From assembly GCA_001414345.1 (NCBI GenBank), contig LLCB01000220.1, forward strand, positions 1 through 64,000: a stretch of 64,000 nt of DNA, written 5' to 3'. The position numbers were made by a program, and so were the translations under genes. The first letter of the stretch is position 1, and every line of letters begins with the position of its first letter. This DNA comes from Hymenoscyphus infarciens. Taxonomy: Eukaryota; Ascomycota; Leotiomycetes; Helotiales; Helotiaceae. Below the pieces are notes generated by a model that worked only from the letters and a program-made list of their open reading frames with translations, searched no databases and was not told the DNA's origin. Below, piece by piece: positions 35,836 to 48,900 of this stretch.

Positions 35836-37288
35836 GACGAAACAGTTTCGAAATAAATAGCCAATTAACAATCACCGAGACTTTTAGACAAATATGGTTC
35901 ACCGTCAAGATACCGAACACAATTAGTCGCGGTGAAGATGAATTTACACACACCTGAAAATTTACCAAGGCTGAGCTAAGGTATGCTGACCTCGAGCGAA
36001 TCATTTTTCTCATGTTGCTTTTTCCTGTGTCTAGAATCCAGGGAAAATAATGCCGGGGAGGTTGTATTCCACTAAATTTATGTCTGCTTACCGGTGTGTT
36101 TTACGAGCATCCATGGCGGTGTTTATTCTTGCCAGTCCGTGTTCAAAACTCTTCTCGAAACACCATTGACGGCTCCCGCTCAACTAACTTGGTGTAGAGA
36201 ATTGAGTTTCAACCGGCCAACCTTATTATATACTTCCCGCTTCATCGATTCATTCCCAAACAACCGGTTTTGGCACGGGTACAAACTCATGTGCAGCGCA
36301 TGTTGTCGGCCGGTCTGGACTGGATATCGTTGTACTTGAGCATCCCGAATTCTTGGTTCCTCTAGTCAGCTCTCCGCATCATCCATTCGCCTACAAGTCA
36401 GACAACCTCACTCGAGTCTCACTTGATACAGCAGCAGTGGTACGAATACGACGAATGGGGTTACTTCAATTGAGGATATGAGCTTTGTACGTCTGGACAG
36501 AAAGCCTCGGGCAACTCTCATGGCGTGACTCTTGCGGCGTACTTCAAGCGTGTAATGCTGTACCCCCAACCACACGAATCTCATCAACACATCTTTGTGC
36601 TTGCTTCCAATGCACAACAGAGAAAATTTAATTCTGAAGTCGGAATTCAACTTCCTTGTTCTCGCTGTCGTCCTACTGACTTCGCTTCCTCTGTCCTTTT
36701 CAGCTGAGTACAAACAATTCAACGGGCCAATGAGAATTAAGTCTCAACTTCTACAATTTGACCTTTAACAATCGTCGCTAGACCTTTGAAAACAAGTCGT
36801 TCTTCGAAGGCATCCCCGTCATCAGTACTGGCGACGTGAGTGGGACAGCCCACATGGCGCCACGGGCAGTTCCAGAGATCTCGGAACTCATCTCTTTTTA
36901 GCTTTATCCCGATTTACTACACGCGTCTTCATGCCCCCTTTTCCTCGCCGAGATTGAACGGGCTCTTTAGGGCAGTTCATCCCAAGATTCGTCACCACAT
37001 TCAATGTTTGCATGATAGAATTGTTGCTTTCCTCTGTTTACAGCTTCCCTTTGATTCGTTACTTTTTCTGAACGTGCTCGATGAGGTCTTTGATCCCTAC
37101 CTAATAATTATGCGGGGAATGGCCAGTGCGTAAGGATGAGCATTCGCATTGGGAGTTGATGTTGATGGCCAACTTGAGGGCTGCTGTATAAGTATACGGT
37201 GACTTCTTCTGATTTCTTGGGGCAGTAACGTCTTTTTTAGGCCTAACTCTCATTCTCGGACTCTGTTCCGACCACGTTCTTTTTAAAT

Positions 37289-39353
37289 ATGAAGTGTTTA
37301 ATTGTTACTTCCACTCTTTTTGCATTTTCATTTGTGCTTGGGATTCCAAAGGAAAATAATTTGCTGCCTCGCGCGAGTTGTGAACATACAGCGACCTCGA
37401 GGAACTGTTAGGGGGATTACGATAATAATACTGATTATAGTACCGTTATTCCCGACTGGAGTAACTAGAGAAGTAGATTGAACCTTGAACCCGAATCATG
37501 TCTGGAACTCATAATCATTTCAGTATTGGCTTGCGTGTCACTCTTGCGCCTAGCGGAGATTCTCGAGAGGTATTGGGTTTTCAATGGGAGTTATCCGGGT
37601 CCAATCATCACCGCGGATTGGGGAGATAATCTTATTATCCATGTAAGTAATGAACTAATATATATTGGGTATGGAGAATGGTCAGGAAACTCTGCTTTGG
37701 GCACACTTATTGACTGGAGTGATTTATAGAACCGCAATCCATTGGCACGGAATTAGACAGCTTAATTCAAACCAATACGACGGTACTTCCCCCCCCCCCC
37801 CTCGTCCGTTCACATCTAACAAAAAAACAGGAGTTTCAGGCGTAACCCAATGCCCAATCGCCCCGGGAAAATCAATGACCTACAAGTTCCGCGCGGAACA
37901 ATATGGAACAGTAGATCCATCCTTAAAAATCCACCAATCGACCCCAATACTGAAATTATCCAGACCTGGTACCACTCACACCTTTCCCTCCAAGCAGCCG
38001 AGGGATTGACGGGAGGAAGAATCATCAACGGCCCGTCAATTGCGAACTACGATGAAGATCTCGGAACTACGCTTTTAACAGATTGATCCCACACTTCAGC
38101 CTTTGATGCGTGGAAATCCTCTGGGATTTACGGTCTGGAAATTGCGACGCAGAATGGGCTTATTAATGGGAGTAATACTTTTGATTTTGACGAATCGACT
38201 GATGCTGCTTGTATCAGAGGTGGGAAAATGTATGAAACTAGTTTTCTGGCTAGGAAGAAATATCGCATTAGACTTGTGGGTAGTCAGGCGGATGGATATG
38301 GTATATCAAGTTTACGATTGATAAACATATGCTCACTATTATCGCTAATAATCTCGTTCCCATCGTTCCTTACAATACTACGAATGTTATTCTCGCCTCC
38401 GGTCAACGCTACGATATCATCGTCACCGCGGACCAAGACTCTGGGAATTTCTGGCCTCGATCACTCCTCTAAACATCTTGTAATTTCATCTCCAACGACA
38501 AGGCAGATGATGTCCTTGGTACTATTCGATATGAAGGCGCGGATACGAGTACGGCGTATGATATCAGCAATTCTCGTGGCGATGAGCCAAAGGAAAGTTT
38601 GGTTCCTTGGTTGAAAATTGCGGTTGGTGCGGCGTATAGTCAGGAGGAGTTGGCGCTGGGGTTTACCTATGAGGTTTGGAATGGGTTTAAATTCCATTGG
38701 ACTGTTAATATGAAATGCCTGGAAAACGACTGGGTACAACCCACGCTTCACATTGTTGATGATGGAGGGAGTGTATATCCGACTGATAGTAATATTGTTG
38801 ATGTTGTTGCTCAGAACCAAGTACGTCCAGCCTTCACTCCTTCTATTCCATCATTTTACTAATTGGAGTAGTGGGTATACTTCGTGATCCAAGACCCGGT
38901 AATGGTGGTGCTTACCATCCTATTTATTTACACGGCCATGAATTCTATGTTCTTGCTCGAGGGTATGGGGTTTTCGTTCCGTATCTTACGTCGTTGAATT
39001 TAGAGAAAACGTCGAGGAGGGATACGGCTACGTTGAATGGGTATGTTTTTTGGTGTTCCTTTTTCGAAACCCGTTCCATAATGGTGTTGTTGAGCAAACG
39101 AAAGGCGGATTTAATTCGGAGATTTGAAATTTGATCCTAGATGAGATCGGATGCTAATGAGATATAGGACTTGGGTTAATGCATTGCCATATCGCATGAC
39201 ATGCTTCTCAAGGGTTCGCGCTTTAGTTTGTGGAGAGGGAGAGTGATATCGCTGCTACGATTGATGGGCCGGCTTTGTTGAATGATGCTTGTACTGCTTG
39301 GGGTGAGTATGTTCCAAAGCAGAGGTTTGAGCAGGATGATTCTGGGATTTGAA
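37289..39353 (+). pseudogene. Laccase (multicopper oxidase) pseudogene
   Basis: It begins with ATG and a signal peptide (MKCLIVTSTLFAFSFVLG). Copper-site blocks remain recognisable: [16 protein letters not shown] (site 1), [14 protein letters not shown] (site 2), HPIYLHGHEFYVLA (site 3) and MHCHIA*HASQGFAL (site 4). The frame is broken by at least five nonsense codons, each explained by one C:G to T:A transition: TAG for Trp at 37,409; TGA for Trp at 38,084; TAA for Gln at 38,470; TGA for Trp at 39,197; TAG for Gln at 39,224. Indels also occur, including one near 37,580 before FNGSYPGP, and a run of ten C at about 37,790. The C-terminus ends DDSGI at 39,353. Laccases oxidise phenols with four copper ions; this copy cannot make a full enzyme. 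Confidence 0.92.
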
Positions 39354-40438
39354 GATAGAGAGTGGTGGTTGTGGGATAATATTGGAATGTGAGATTCCTT
39401 CCATTCCTCAAATATATAGTTTTCCCATGCACTAGAGCTGGGCCAGCAACAGTAACTTTAGACATACTAGAATGAGGCTGATGAGCTGCAAGAAGTCCCA
39501 GTCCTTTTTAAATGCAGAGAAATAAATGCGTATTTGAGGGCGGGAGAGATATAAAGCTATGTATATGCCAAAGATCTTTCTGTCTCCAGATTAGCTTTTG
39601 AATACGATGGCTCGCGGCAGGGAAATGGCAAGAGAGCCGGACTTTCCTCTAGGTACACCTTTGCCTTTTATAATATATGGGCGACAACGTTTAGGTTTGG
39701 AAGAATCGGGAAATCGAATTCTCAAGTCTTCTAGATTCTCTCGTAGGACTTTTGAAATTGTGTCAGAATTCTAGGGGGTGTACGCAGAGTAAAGTCCGGA
39801 ATCTCATGCAAGAAGCTTATCAGAGCGGGCGACTTCGATATGATCATAATCCTTTAATTTTCCCCCTATTCTTCCTTTATCAAATCTCGATTTGAAAACA
39901 AAAACCTTTTTAAAGTTATTTGCATTTAATTTGATCACAACAGTGCATCTCCTCTTAAACCCGTCATCGCGCTCGGCATCAAAAAGTTCCCAGGGACCGA
40001 AGAATGCCAAGAAACCCTTCCGGAATATCCGCAACAAAAGCATCTCGATCTCGATCAATAAACAAAACATTTCTCCCTCAAAACTTCCAAACACCCTCTT
40101 GTCACTTTTCCAAACTGCAGAATTAATTCCCAAGCATTTCGACAACATAAAAGATTCTTTTAGGAGAGTTTCATTCGTGTGGCGTGTAAACATCCCGAGT
40201 CTCCGGAACGTTCGGCGATAAACAAACCAGGATTTTCTCTCACGCACCACTGGCAAGTAACCTCGTAACCAGGCAAGGGTTGCAGGGAGATTTATCATCA
40301 AAAGACATCCGCTTTCTTATGCGGTGAAGCTTTCTCACTTTTCATCTAAAAGAAATCTTTTTCACGTCAAAATTTGTGTTTGGACTCTTCAATACCAACG
40401 CTGAAGAATCCTCCCTTGCTTACAGCTCTCCACATAAA
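39354..40438. other. Intergenic region
   Basis: Two overlapping open frames on opposite strands at 39,804-40,301 (165 and 109 codons) show no motif and are not called. A TATAATATAT stretch occurs near 39,670. Confidence 0.5.
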
Positions 40439-41174
40439 ATGGCACGATCTTCGAAATCCCAGTGAGTAATCGTCCCACACCAACGATGGATTCTTGCTTA
40501 CACTCGAAAATAGGAAACTTACATTGGCACTGGCACTCACGACATTTGCTACAAATACCGTTTCTCTGATACTCCTTTCCCAATCTTATGATGAACTGAA
40601 AGATCCTTTCGGTCTCACCCAAACTTTTGGGTGGTACCTACATGTCTCGAGTATATTCTCACTCTTCGGATTTATCGGTGCTATAAGAGTAAGTTTCACC
40701 CGGAATTCAGTGTTCTCTCTGCACTTATTTTTCCCTTCCATACTTTCCCTCTCATTCACGTATCTCATACTAATAACCAAACAGCAAGACGCACTAACCC
40801 TCCAAATATTCTCGAACTTCCTCCTGGGAGACAGCATTCTCAGCAACTTAATAAGAGTCCTCCTTCTCAACGGGGTGCCGGACTTTAAAATCTCAGACAC
40901 CATATGTCTGAAATCTGAACAAACACCATTGAATTCTCGCTCTGAAGATGGGTGTACGAAGATTGTCACTTCAAGTCAGGTGTTACTTACGGTCGCTTGT
41001 GTGGTAGTTACCGGGGTGCAATTCTTTGGAGCGTTGGCGTGTAAGAGGTATGCGTTGGTGTTAAGGGAGAAGGGAGAGGAGGAAAGGAGAGTGTTAGTTG
41101 TGGAGGAGGGATTGGAGGAGGGTGTTCTGATAGATTTTGAAGAGGTCGAGGAGGCTGGTGGGGTGAAGGATTGA
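40439..41174 (+). CDS. Small integral membrane protein, unknown function
   Basis: Three exons (40439-40461, 40514-40688, 40785-41174) encode 195 aa; donors are GTGAGT and GTAAGT, acceptors AATAG and AACAG, and phases are consistent. The protein begins MARSSKSQ, then has about four hydrophobic segments: residues 10-30 (LALALTTFATNTVSLILL), about 46-66, about 70-92 and about 145-168 (VLLTVACVVVTGVQFFGALA). A loop with two Cys separates the third and fourth. It ends in a charged tail rich in Glu and Val. This fits a family of small four-pass fungal membrane proteins, none of which I can name. It sits at the edge of the transposon block but has normal composition and an intact frame. Confidence 0.7.
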
Positions 41175-44100
41175 AGTGCTGTGAGGATGGGAAATTCATT
41201 CAGTATTTCTACATCGAGGTGTAGTAAAGTTATTCCTCGCGGTTGTTGCAAACCACCTTATGATTGGGAGAAAGCCAAGAGGTATTTGGTGGAAATGCGA
41301 GGGGAGGGGATGTGGAGATCGAGGCTAGAAGTCGTCTCGTTGAAAACGGAGGCGGGATTTTTGAAGGGAACTACGAGGAGGGGGAGTCATTGAACGCCCT
41401 GCTATGGGGTCACGGATGATATGAATTATGAAAGGGGATTGTAATATAGTTGGACCGGTGGTAATTGCTTAATTGTATATAGAAAAATGGAATCCAGGAA
41501 ATGGAATACTTCACTCACTTCCATCCCGAGCCAAAGTAAGATTCACTTAACTGGACGCAGGCATTCCCTTTGGTAAGACCGTCAGTCATTAAATTAATTA
41601 AATTATACAACAAGTGTTGAGCAATTAAGGTTAAAAATATGACACTTACACAAGACATAAAATAAACAAATTATATGTTACTATATTCAAACAATTCAAT
41701 TATTCCAGACTTTTAGCACTCGATATTCAAAGAGATAATGTTTAGATTTAGAGTGAATGAGAACACGAAGTCCTATAAGTTAAACTGTGAGATGTTAAAA
41801 ATGTGTCTGCAGTTGAGTATCATCTACTTTCGAGAGTAAGGTTATATTATGTTCTTTTAAGATATCTTAGAAAATAAAGCACTATGTAAAATGTTATAAT
41901 AATTAAAAGACTTGTATTCTTGTAATTATATATATTTGACTTTATTGTTTTTTAAAGAGTTGAACAAAAACGAGGGAAAACTAATTTTACAGAACACTAA
42001 TATTACCCTTACATATTATGAGATCTTATTCCGGACTCGGTTCTTCTATCTTAAGTAAACATTGTTATTATGTACTTCTTAACATTATACTTAGTCCACG
42101 TAAACATCACAACCTGTTTTCACCTCAGCTAAGTTTAGGGAGAACATGTTATCAGAACTAAGCACGTTTATTGATTATCAAACTTGCTGTCGAAATCAAG
42201 TCATACTTTCATATAATTTAAGGTTTGCCTTGGTTTTGGGATCAGTGGAGCTTTACGATCTCTTGTACCCCTCCTATGCGCTTTGAACTCTTCTAAGGCA
42301 AGCATTATACCATGGACTCTCAGTGCGTTTGAATAGACCCTCTCCGTGTAATATAGCTTGTATTAGGGGAAGCAACTTCAAATCTATTCTTAAGTTAGCA
42401 TCACACGAGTTTACACGCTAGTTGCATTCACTACTCAACTTCAACGAGAGGCCAACACCCACCAACTCCTAGCTTAAAGTTGAGTTATTGTGTGGTATGT
42501 TACATCACCCGAGCGGGTTAAATAGCGCCAACTCGTGAAAGTCCCAAAATGAAAATATTCAAGCCAATTATGGTGGTTTACCAGGTTCCACTCATCAGCT
42601 TGCTCCATGATCATCAAGAGAAAGAGAACATAAATTGGAATTTATTATCAACATCAATTTCCACTTAAATTACAGTTTTTCCTCTGAACGCATCACACAA
42701 AACATATGGTGGTAGACGCGAGAATGGTCGGGCTTTAAACGAGAGTTTTTCAGGTACTATGCTCTACGGAAATGCAAAAGTTAAATTTTTCTTATAACAT
42801 GAACATTTAAGCTGTTGCTTATCTCTTTGTGGAGTTTCGATCTTTTCGAAGTATGTTTATAGACAGCCATGTCTCACTTCGCTGGGAAGTCTAAAGACTT
42901 ATATTAAGACCTACTCTGGTTCTCTAGAGTTAGTTTTTATACTTTATATCTTTTTTACTACGCTAAGTAAAGTCGACCTACTTTGAATAGTTTCTAAGAT
43001 CTTTTTCAAGTTTGAGTTAAGCACTATAACGATCTTTTTTATAATCGATATAGATGTAGAGTCTCTTAGAAAATTTCTATACGATATATACTATATATCT
43101 GACTTGAGTAGGACGGAAGAGATAGAGAATATAGTTTTAGAGATTTTAGAGATAAGCGAGGAGATAAAATATATTTCCAAGAACTCTACGAAGTTATAAG
43201 ATTTCTAAAATATTAAACCGATAACATGAAAATATACTATGATAGGTGTACTGAGTTGTCTTAGATAGAATCCCTTATATATATAAGAATTAGTGAGTAC
43301 GTAGGAAAGAAACTAAGCAGCTAGTACTAAATAGAGAAGAGTAGCGTGTAATTTCTAAGCTAGGTATTCTTTAGATAGAAATAGGGGTTTGCTAATAAGG
43401 TTTTTATTCTTAAAAGTTAATAAATTTAGATTTATCTTATAAAAAACACAGAATTATATTAGTGACCTCTACCTTATTTATTCTACTAAAAGTAAATAAA
43501 GGTTTAGAAAGAGTAGATTGATTAGTAATAGGCTACATCTTTAGGAAAAACCTTGAGTTATACTTTAAACTTCTACCTAACTATCTGTCCCTTTAAAGTT
43601 TAGACAAACCGAAAAAAAGAATTTAGCTCCTAAACCTTGCAACTACTCCTTTGAAGTTCTTAAGTGGCAGTTGATTAAAACGGATAGGGAATTGCTACCA
43701 TTAAATTAAAACTCTTACGCTTTTGACAAAGGTACTGAATTCTTATGAATTAACTTTACTTAAACACAATATATTCCAGCCAGCTTCACAACTTTCACAT
43801 TTTACATAATCCAAGTTCCAACGCTATTCATACCACTACAAAATTGAAAAGCAAAGACGACTAGAAATAATTTACAATCAATACTATAACGCTTACTACT
43901 CAAACAGACCACTTAGGAGCAACTTGGACTCTAATTCAAAATTTAACTTTCCTACTCCTTTCTTTACATTTCTCCAACTCTCAACTGCCTAACTCTCAAA
44001 TCTGCGCGAACGAAAAAGTAAAATTCGACGGTAAGAGAACATTCGATAGCAAGTAAGAAGTCGACGAATATACTTCACTCAGATGAATTCAACTCCCAAA

Positions 44101-45065
44101 TTGAATAGCCCCCGGTATCTTCATTTCCAAAACCAAAATCTAACAAAACTTATCCTCCAGAAGCGGGCTGTACAGTAAAGTAGACAAGTACTAAGACACA
44201 ACAGCCATCGTCGTCAACTTCAATGTTTGGATAATCTTATGTTCCGCTCCTTAGTAATCACTTTTCTGATTATCATCTATCTACGTACTCTCAGCCACAC
44301 TCTCAATATCCACCTTCTGCCAATTCTCTCTTATTTCGCCTCCCTTCACCGCCTGGTGCCTTCCAACCTATATAATCCTCTCTGCTACCCCCGTTTACTC
44401 TTCTAATAAAAAGAAAAGAATCCAGCAGAACAATCACTCTAGAGAGGATCCAGAGCCTCACTCCTACACATCTACTCACCACTCCTAGATCTACACTCTC
44501 TAAAAAAACCTTTCTTCACTCTCTACGCTCCCTCATCTCAAAAAATGATTCAAAATACAAACGAAGATATGTAATTCAACGATAGTAATCCTCTCAAAAG
44601 GTAAAATTTAGATACTAACGATTAAAAATTACTTCTAGCCATTCACCTAAGGACCAGTTAGAATCTTTCTATGTGAAGTAATAGTGTTATATGAACTTTG
44701 AACAAGCGTACTAAAATCTTACGGCGAAGTATTGTGTTGAACCATATGAGAAAGTATCCGTCTTCTCTCTTCGACTTCTAGATCCGCGACGACGACAACG
44801 ACGGTCTCAGCGCCGACATCGTTGACCTACCCTCTTCTCCGAAGTATAGGACTTGAATGGCAGGGATGATGGAGACAAGATATTATGTCATGTTTTCTTT
44901 AAAGATAAAGATGTATTAACTAGAATTTGAAAATTAATCTGAATGAAGGAAGTTTGCCGAAGACTCAAATTCTGCTGATGTGTTACTGCTGTTGAATCCT
45001 AACCTTTTGTCCTCTCGTTGTTTTTTATAAGAGAAGTAGATTCAAATTCTAAAATCTAAGTCTAG
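41175..45065. other. AT-rich decayed repeat block without open frames
   Basis: From about 41,550 the sequence becomes AT-rich with no reading frame of 60 codons on either strand up to the hAT element. Parts are G-poor and C-rich on the plus strand (43,750-44,560). It is probably relics of one or more transposons, but I found no ends, target duplications or translatable motifs, so I cannot name the element. Confidence 0.5.
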
Positions 45066-45374
45066 GCTACTCTCAGTGTTTTGGGTTTCCCCGCCTAATC
45101 TGTTATCCTATCCTACCTTAACGATTCTTCTCCTTCCTACCTCTATTTTAAGGCTATCCCGCCTAATCCTATCCTAATATATCACTTCTCCTAGCCACTC
45201 CGATCCTATTCCGAAATTTGTTCCGCCTATCCTTTCCTATCCGAGGTATTAGAGTAGCCTTTCCTAGCCTATAAGGGAGGCTAGGCAAGGTATATACTAG
45301 CCTTAAATATATTATTTATAGTATTATTAGTAGATTTAGTAAGAGTAGTACTACCTAAGAAAAGCAGATAATAT

Positions 45375-45490
45375 TACTTCGTCTTAGGTATAATAATTAT
45401 AGTAGAAGTAAAAGAAACCTCTATAAAAATCGGCTAAAAACCCTAGTAGCTTATAAAATCTATAGTAATTATTATACCTAGGACGAAGTA
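45375..45490. repeat. 116-bp hairpin inside the left half of the hAT element
   Basis: TACTTCGTCTTAGGTATAAT (45375 on) is matched by the reverse complement of 45,460-45,490, TACTTCGTCCTAGGTATAAT. The arms are about 28 nt and the loop about 57 nt. It is absent from the second hAT copy, so it may be another small nested insertion. Confidence 0.7.
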
Positions 45491-45999
45491 GTCTCTAATT
45501 AGTACCTAAAAACAGGGGTTTTACTATAGTAAATTAAGTACCTAGTAGAGCACTTAATTTAGTACTATTTAAAAGGACTTAGAAAGTAAGTAGGTTATTA
45601 CTAATCTACTAGAATAATATATTTATTTATTTATTTATTACTATTTAACGTCAGACGGAGTCTAGATCGCGTGGTCTAGGTTCTTAAAAAGTCTTAAAGG
45701 AGGGCAAATGACGCTAGAGGGGTGCTCTAGGCTATAGAGGGCGTAAACGAGTAAGCTAATTTATAAAAGATAGTTTAAAGAGAAGCTCTACTTTTAGAAT
45801 AGCTCTTATTCTTAAATAGTTTAATAAGTTAGAAGAAGATAAAGGAGATATATAAAAGTATAAGAGAGAGGAGAGAGATAAAGTAATTAAACTATCTTAA
45901 GAGATAGATTTTTATAAAGAATTTAGTCTTAGTATAGACCTTATAAAAGAGTTCCTTAGACCTAGGTTTAAAGAGGAGTTAAGGCTTTCTCTTAGCCTT

Positions 46000-48900
46000 A
46001 GCTAATAGCCTTAGGTCCTTCTTATTTATAAGCCTATAAAAGAGTAGGTAGAATTGTGTCTTTGCTTTCTTATATTTACAGTTCCCTAACTCTAGAAGTA
46101 TATTAAGGTAGAAGAAGCGAAGGTAGTATACTATAAAGTCTCTATAGCTAGTATAAGCTATAATTAGCTAAGCTAGGACCTTTCTTAGTAGCTTAAAGGT
46201 CCTAGGCTTTAAAGACTAGGAAGTAAGACCTAGCCTCTTATAGGTGTCTAAGAGCGTAGTCTACTAGAGTTAATTTATAAGCTTAATTCCTATCTCCTTA
46301 GCCTTACGATTAAGTATAGTAGTATAAAGTAAGAGGTAGAAGCTAGAAGGAGGAGTTAAGTAAGCTACTTTCCCTATAGCTTAGTTAGCTATTATATTAC
46401 TATAGATTCTTATATAACTAGGGCACTATCTTATTTAAATTTTCCTAGAGTATAGCTAGGTAAAGTTAAAAACCTTATTAAAGGTTTCTTATAATTGTGA
46501 CGGCATGCCGTCATCCTAGATAGCTGGGAGTACCTGCCACATATAAGGTTTCGGCAGTTGTTGTCTTACATTGTCTGTTTTAGGAAGGTTACGTACGTCC
46601 GGGCTTTCGGACGTACTTCGTAGGGTTCGGGCTTTTATATTAGCCGACGTATGTCGTTGTTCGGTTTCGTATATTAGCATCGTTCAGAGCTGTCTTCGCT
46701 CTTTACCTTTAGTTTTCGCGTTAATAACCACGAATAGACTACTTTTCTACTCTACTCCTGCCTTGTTGTTACAATAATATGCCGTAAGACTAGTAGGTTA
46801 GTTAGAGTATAGCTTTAAGGTTATTAAGATAAATCTAGCATTTTATAGCTAAGGACTAAAAAGGGGATCTAAGAGCTAGTTTAAGGCTAAGTAGAGCAGC
46901 TTTTGTCTTTATATTATAGATTTCTAAGGTTTTACTAAAAGGAAAGAGCTTTATATTTAATATAACCCCTTCTCTTATAAGGTATATATCTCCGCTAGTA
47001 CTTTTATTATCTAAGTAAGAGCTATTAGTAAATATAACTAAGTCTATAGAAGGGACTAAGGTAAGGAATTTAAGGAATTTAGCTTTATAAGATTCTTTAT
47101 TACTATTAAGGCTTAGACCTACTACTTTAAAAAGACAGGTTTATTAGTTAAAACCTCTATTTTATAGAAGGTCTTAAATTAGATTAATTTCTTCTAAGAG
47201 AGAGAGAGGTTAAGAAGACTAGTAAATAAGCCTAGCCTTTAAGTAAGAGTTATTTAGGTATTACTTAAGTAAGTAAGCTAAATTAAGATATTAGGTTCTA
47301 GCTTTAAAAGCTCTACCTTTAATAGTAAGAGTAATCTTAGTAGCTAATAAGCTAGATTCTATAAAGAGTACTAAGGTAGGAGTAGTTTTATAGACTAGGA
47401 GGATAATTCTAGTACACTTTATAACTACTCTATCTAAGAGTATTAAGTAATAGCTAATCTAGTTATTTATAGGGCTTATACTATCTGTTTTCCTTATCTA
47501 GCCTAGGTACTAGGTCTTATATCTAAAGTAAATAATTAAAAGAATATAAGCTATAGTAGCTTATTTTAGGAGGTATAGAGAGGATCCTCTTACTATATTT
47601 ATTATACTTTTAAGAGTATTAGCTATAAAGGTAGCTTTACTAGCTATTCTTTTAATATAGCTATAAAAAGTAAGATAAGGGTTAAAGAAGATACTAAGCT
47701 ACTAAAGCTCTTCTATAAGCTCTATTATCTTTCTTTTAACTATAATAAGAGAAGGAGGTTAAATCCCTCTTCCTTTTTACTTTCTTTTATAAGAGAAGTA
47801 GATAAGTTCTAACTTTTTAGTATTAAAGGTAATACTCTTGTCTATGCCCTACTTAAGTATACTAGTTACTTATTCTACGAGTAGTATAATATTCCCTACC
47901 TTTAAGAGTCTAGAAGTAAGTAGTCTAATATTATTAACGTAGCTAAATCTCTATACTACTAGAAGTAAGCTAACTCCTAGCCTAAATAGAGGTTAGATAT
48001 ATAATATAAAAAGGATTAATAAAATAGGCAAGTCTTAAGAAAGGCTGTATTTAAGTAAGATAGCGTCTCCTATCTCTCTATTAAGCTTTACTTTTATAAA
48101 TCTATTAGTTAAGAAGGAGGAGACCTATTCTATAAGGTAGTATAACTATTCTTATTCTCTAAGTCTTTTAATTAAGTAGCTAAGGAGTACTATATTAAAA
48201 GCCCTTTTAATATTAAGAGTAAGGAGAGAGGCTTCTTATTTATCTATAAGAGCTAACTTAATATTAAAGGTAAGGTAGGTAGTAAGGTCTATAGTAGCTC
48301 TTAGTAGAAGAGCGCTGAACTAGTTTTATCCTAAAATAGCGTGTTTAATAGCTATCTAAGAGACTTACTTAGTAAGAAGCCTTTTAAGCCCTTTTCTAAG
48401 AACTAAGAGTAGTATAATTAGCTAGTATACTTAAGAGGAAGATTTATCTTTCTTATTAAGCTTTAGAATAATAGTAATAATAATAGTATAGAAGATCTTT
48501 AAGTAAAAGCTTATCTTAATATAGCCTTTAAATAAAAAGAAGATAAGGCTTAATATTTATAGCTAAGCTACTTTAAAAACCTCTATTATAAGCTCGTCCT
48601 CTCTTAATATAGTTAAAGCTTTACTAAGGATTAATTTCTTAACCTTATATAAAGTAAGATTAGCTTATAAGAGAGACTAGGAAGTAGTAGTTAAGGTATT
48701 AAATAGAATATCCCTAACCTCGGCCTTATTTATAAGTAGCTCTTATACTAAGATCTTTTATTTTTCTTAAGTAGTAAAGCCTAATTAGCCTACTAAGTCT
48801 CTTAAAAGTAGGGACTTATAGACCCTAGTACTTTAGTACTACTTATAAATCTTAAAAACGTCTTTACTACTTATTACCTTATTAATTAGACTATAGAAGT

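Larger units (their letters stand above)
34069..37288. other. Intergenic region with decayed coding traces
   Basis: This holds the promoter of the nucleotidyltransferase gene (to about 34.7 kb), a 14-bp minisatellite, the unidentified decayed frames at 35.1-35.8 kb, and about 1.4 kb (35,840-37,288) in which I see only short unrelated open frames. Confidence 0.5.

Noticed and set aside
39804..40301. Overlapping 165- and 109-codon open frames on opposite strands
   Set aside because: Neither resembles a known protein; two fully overlapping antisense frames without signals are more likely chance.
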